NCBI GenBank assembly: GCA_947479755.1
Contig: CANKAM010000003.1
Span: 32,001-96,000, forward strand
Length of the DNA stretch: 64,000 bases
Source: Bacteroidota bacterium
Lineage (GTDB): Bacteria; Bacteroidota; Bacteroidia; SXHM01
Direction of reading: 5' to 3'
The translations under genes and the position numbers were made by a program. Of this stretch, positions 61,086-64,000 are shown one piece after another (the first letter of the stretch is position 1; the number at the start of each line of letters is the position of its first letter). A model generated the notes under the pieces. The model was not told where the DNA came from, ran no database searches, and worked only from the letters and a program-made list of their open reading frames with translations.

Positions 61086-64000
61086 ATGATTAAGAGATTA
61101 GAAAAGAAAATCTACGACTGGTTTAAAGACAGGCTCTTAATAAAAGATAACATAGCAGTAAACCGATTTTACCTCGCTGCGGTATTTATACTTGTTCCAA
61201 TTTTCACAATTTCTCTTTATGATGGCAATGTTATGCCGATATATGGCAATGCTTTTGCAACAATAGTTTCAGGATTATTACTTTTTCTCAGTTATCGTTC
61301 AGAATTAATAAGAAAAAACCTGCGCGATATTGTTCATGTTCTTTTTTATGGTTTGGTAGTTTTTGTTTCAACTTTAGCTTACTACACTCATTACACACTT
61401 GAATTTTCTTTCGGTTTATTAGCAATGCTGCTTTTCAGCGAAATGCTGATTGACACAACCAAAAGACTTTTCTGGTTTACTGTTCCTGTTATTGCCTACA
61501 ACTCAATTTTGTTGAGTATTTCTGACACAACACACATCCGCACACCCTACATAATTTTTGCGTTGATTGTTTTTTCGTTGTTTGTGTATTTTGTTTTACT
61601 CACCAAACTTAAATTACAAAAAGAGTTGGAAGAAAGTGAAAAAAAATTAAGAACAGTAATTGATATAAGTCCTGTAATAATATGGGGAATAGACAAAAAC
61701 GGAATAATCACTATTTCAGAAGGAAGGGGTTTAACATCATTGGGTTTAAAGCCGGGACAAATTGTAGGGTTGTCGGTTTTAGAATTATACAAAGACTTGC
61801 CTGAAGTTATTGGGTTTATAAAAAGAGCGCTTTCAGGCGAATCGTTTACGGCAGCCTCATGGATCAATAATGCGTATGTTGAAACATGGCACAGCCCCAT
61901 AATAGGCGAAGAAGGCGAAGTAAAAGGAGTTTTAGGGGTTACAACCGACATTACCGAAAGGAAACTTTATGAAGAAAGCATTCAACAAAACGAAGAAAAA
62001 TTTCGTTTGCTTTTCTCAAAAGCCAACGATGCAATTTTAATAATGAGCGGAATGGTTTTTATTGATTGCAATGATAAAACCAGTGAAATGTTCGGTTGTT
62101 TGCCAGAAGAAATTAAAGAAAAAACACCCTTTTATTTCTCACCTGAGAAACAGCCTGACGGAAGGAATTCGGTTGAAAAAGGAATGGAGAAAATAAAAGC
62201 CTCACTGGAAGGAAAATCTCAATTTTTTTATTGGAAACATAAAACCAAAAATGGAACATTGTTTGATGCTGAAGTAAGCTTAAACGCTTTTATTGTTGGC
62301 ACACAAACATTTCTACAAGCTATAGTCCGCGATATCAGCGATCGCAAAGAGTCAGAACGATTAATAAAAGAAAGCGAAGAGCGCTTCCGTCTGCTTTCTG
62401 AGGCTACCATGGAAGGAATTGTGATGAGTGAAAACGGAGAAATAATTGATGCAAATGATCAGTATGCGCGCCTCCACGGCTTTATAAACAAAGAAGAAAT
62501 AATCGGCAAAAAAACCGAAGAGTTTATTGCGCCCGACTTTATTGACATTGCCCAACATAATTTAGAAAGCGGATATCACCGACCTTTTATTATTAAAGCG
62601 CTTAAACGCGATGGTTCCACATTTACGGTTGAGGTGCGCGGACAAAGCATTCCATGGTATGGAAAGAGAATAAAAATTGCAACATTTACAGATATTACTG
62701 AGCGCATATCCTATGAAAATGAGTTGCGCGAAAGCCAGGAGCGTTACCGTAATCACATCGAATCTCTGCCCGATGGAATATTGATTATTGAAAATAACAA
62801 AGCGGTATTTGCCAATGCCAGCGCGTTAAAAATTCTGGGAACAACAAGCGCAAAAATTAAAAGTTCGCCTCTTAACGAATTTGTTTTGCCGGAATATAAA
62901 AATGAATACGAGAAACTTTTTTCAAGCGTGCGCGATGATAAAGCAACCGACTTTATTGAAATAAAAATTAAGCGTCACCTCGATAATAAAATAGCCGATA
63001 TACAAGCCAACGGACGACTTGTTAAATTCAAAGGAGAAGAGTCTATACAACTGGTTATAAGTGATATTTCAACACGCAAAGCGTTGGCGCGCGAACAAAT
63101 GCGCGCGCAGATTGCAGAAGAAACAAACTTGCAATTACAGCGCGAAATTGTTGAGCGTAAGAAAACACAAACAAAACTTGCAACCACACAAAAATTCAAT
63201 AAGAGTATCATTGAGAGTTCGCTGGATATGATTGTGGCAACCGATATTGACAGTCGCATCAACGAGTTTAACCTTGCCGCACAAAAAACTTTTGGCTACA
63301 ATCGTGATGAGGTAATAGGAAAACCGGTTTCTATAATTTATGCAGATGAAGAAGAATACAAACAGGTGCAGGATGTTTTACATAAAGAAGGTGTTTGTGC
63401 TCAGGAGATAGTTAACAAGCGCAAAGATGGCTCGTTGTTCATTTCATTCTTGTCCGCATCAACACTTAAAGACGAAGAAGGAAAAGTGTTTGGAGCCATG
63501 GGTGTTTCACGCGATATTACTGCAGCTAAAAAAGCAGAAGAAGAATTGCGACTGAGTGAAGAACGCCACCGCGCAGTTTATGACCAGGCATATATCGGTA
63601 TTGCGCGTATTGGTAGAGTAGGTCGATTCTTATTGGTAAACCAACGCCTGTGTGATATGTTTGGCTATGCTTCAGAGGAACTTTACAAAAAAGCGTTCTT
63701 TGAATTAACACATCCATCGGAAGTAGGTGAGAGTTTGAAAAAATGGGATGCTTTGCTAAGTGGCGAAATAAAAAATTTCACATCAGAACAAATTTACTTG
63801 CACAAAAATGGTTCGCAGATTTATGCCAACCTTACAGTTTCGTTGGTGCGCGATACAACCGGTTCCCCAAATTATTATGTTGCTGTATTTGAAGATATAA
63901 CCGTGCGTAAACAACAGGAAAAAGAACTACAAGAATCGTTGAAGGAAAAAGAAGTGTTATTGAAAGAAGTGCACCATCGCGTGAAAAATAATATGCAGGT
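61086..64000 (+). CDS. Multi-PAS sensor histidine kinase, partial (3' end outside window)
   Basis: The frame is open from ATG 61086 to the window end, at least 971 residues. About five N-terminal spans (30-180) are followed by six PAS domains beginning near 193, 301, 431, 547, 703 and 826, several ending in the DITERK/DISDRK-type linker. The last visible residues LLKEVHHRVKNNMQ are the phospho-acceptor box of HisKA_2 (HWE-like) kinases. Signal and partner response regulator are unknown; the gene follows the MORN-type gene by one base. Confidence 0.9.
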   Translation, partial: MIKRLEKKIYDWFKDRLLIKDNIAVNRFYLAAVFILVPIFTISLYDGNVMPIYGNAFATIVSGLLLFLSYRSELIRKNLRDIVHVLFYGLVVFVSTLAYYTHYTLEFSFGLLAMLLFSEMLIDTTKRLFWFTVPVIAYNSILLSISDTTHIRTPYIIFALIVFSLFVYFVLLTKLKLQKELEESEKKLRTVIDISPVIIWGIDKNGIITISEGRGLTSLGLKPGQIVGLSVLELYKDLPEVIGFIKRALSGESFTAASWINNAYVETWHSPIIGEEGEVKGVLGVTTDITERKLYEESIQQNEEKFRLLFSKANDAILIMSGMVFIDCNDKTSEMFGCLPEEIKEKTPFYFSPEKQPDGRNSVEKGMEKIKASLEGKSQFFYWKHKTKNGTLFDAEVSLNAFIVGTQTFLQAIVRDISDRKESERLIKESEERFRLLSEATMEGIVMSENGEIIDANDQYARLHGFINKEEIIGKKTEEFIAPDFIDIAQHNLESGYHRPFIIKALKRDGSTFTVEVRGQSIPWYGKRIKIATFTDITERISYENELRESQERYRNHIESLPDGILIIENNKAVFANASALKILGTTSAKIKSSPLNEFVLPEYKNEYEKLFSSVRDDKATDFIEIKIKRHLDNKIADIQANGRLVKFKGEESIQLVISDISTRKALAREQMRAQIAEETNLQLQREIVERKKTQTKLATTQKFNKSIIESSLDMIVATDIDSRINEFNLAAQKTFGYNRDEVIGKPVSIIYADEEEYKQVQDVLHKEGVCAQEIVNKRKDGSLFISFLSASTLKDEEGKVFGAMGVSRDITAAKKAEEELRLSEERHRAVYDQAYIGIARIGRVGRFLLVNQRLCDMFGYASEELYKKAFFELTHPSEVGESLKKWDALLSGEIKNFTSEQIYLHKNGSQIYANLTVSLVRDTTGSPNYYVAVFEDITVRKQQEKELQESLKEKEVLLKEVHHRVKNNMQ

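Overview
The window comes from a chromosome of the phylum Bacteroidota. Supporting signs are a PorZ-like type IX secretion (T9SS) protein with a C-terminal sorting domain, two DUF6089/PorG-type outer-membrane proteins, a BamA with two Skp/OmpH chaperones, an S46 dipeptidyl-peptidase, many SCKK-type lipoproteins, and the Bacteroidota promoter -7 box TAnnTTTG in front of many genes. An LptB, TatC and an F-type ATP synthase show a diderm with an energised inner membrane. The genus cannot be named from the sequence alone.

Layout. 1-4493 (minus): a partial membrane protein, lptB and a DUF5686 outer-membrane protein. 4576-5436: a MntA-HepT toxin-antitoxin pair bracketed by a 75-bp direct repeat that duplicates the promoter and first 18 codons of the next gene. 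5383-9924: a sphingosine-1-phosphate-lyase-like enzyme, an FGGY kinase and, convergent, an amidase. 9948-16045: tatC, then the ATP synthase genes atpBEFHAG; atpD and atpC are not here. 16051-18103: a palindromic element, a sterol desaturase family gene, and a 21-bp-phased repeat array before an unknown gene. 18176-24504: purB, a secreted protein of unknown function, fbp, a tail-collar protein and murI. 24526-31000: an envelope-biogenesis block (two ompH genes, bamA, uppS, two PorG-like genes). 31033-34148: an MBL hydrolase diverging from deoC-aldehyde dehydrogenase. 34153-38866: GxxExxY, lepA, VapBC and a lipoprotein among many short interspersed repeats. 38888-40851: a second 21-bp array with two small HTH genes and a large unknown protein. 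40955-46721: ybeY, mnmG, a methyltransferase and an S46 peptidase, with two perfect parS sites at 43404 and 43506. 46725-50844: a five-gene lipoprotein/DUF1501/cytochrome operon. 50962-59050: an M20 peptidase, a caspase-like protein, a TlpA protein, porZ-recO, a sugar-phosphate isomerase, lipB and rpiB. 59051-59536: a very AT-rich gap that may be oriC. 59537-64000: a MORN-type repeat protein and a six-PAS histidine kinase cut by the window end.

Three things stand out. First, two loci (17076-18103 and 38888-40851) combine an array whose repeats recur at exact multiples of 21 bp with a gene for an unrecognised protein that appears to have a helical N-terminal part and a beta-rich C-terminal part; the second locus adds two short HTH proteins. 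This is the best candidate for an undescribed system. Second, the toxin-antitoxin pair sits inside a direct repeat that rebuilds the gene it landed in. Third, short palindromic or direct repeats of several families litter the intergenic space and have entered coding sequence at least three times (ybeY, the 19535 gene, the TlpA gene). At several genes the -7 box lies only 4-7 bases before the start codon, which suggests leaderless mRNAs.
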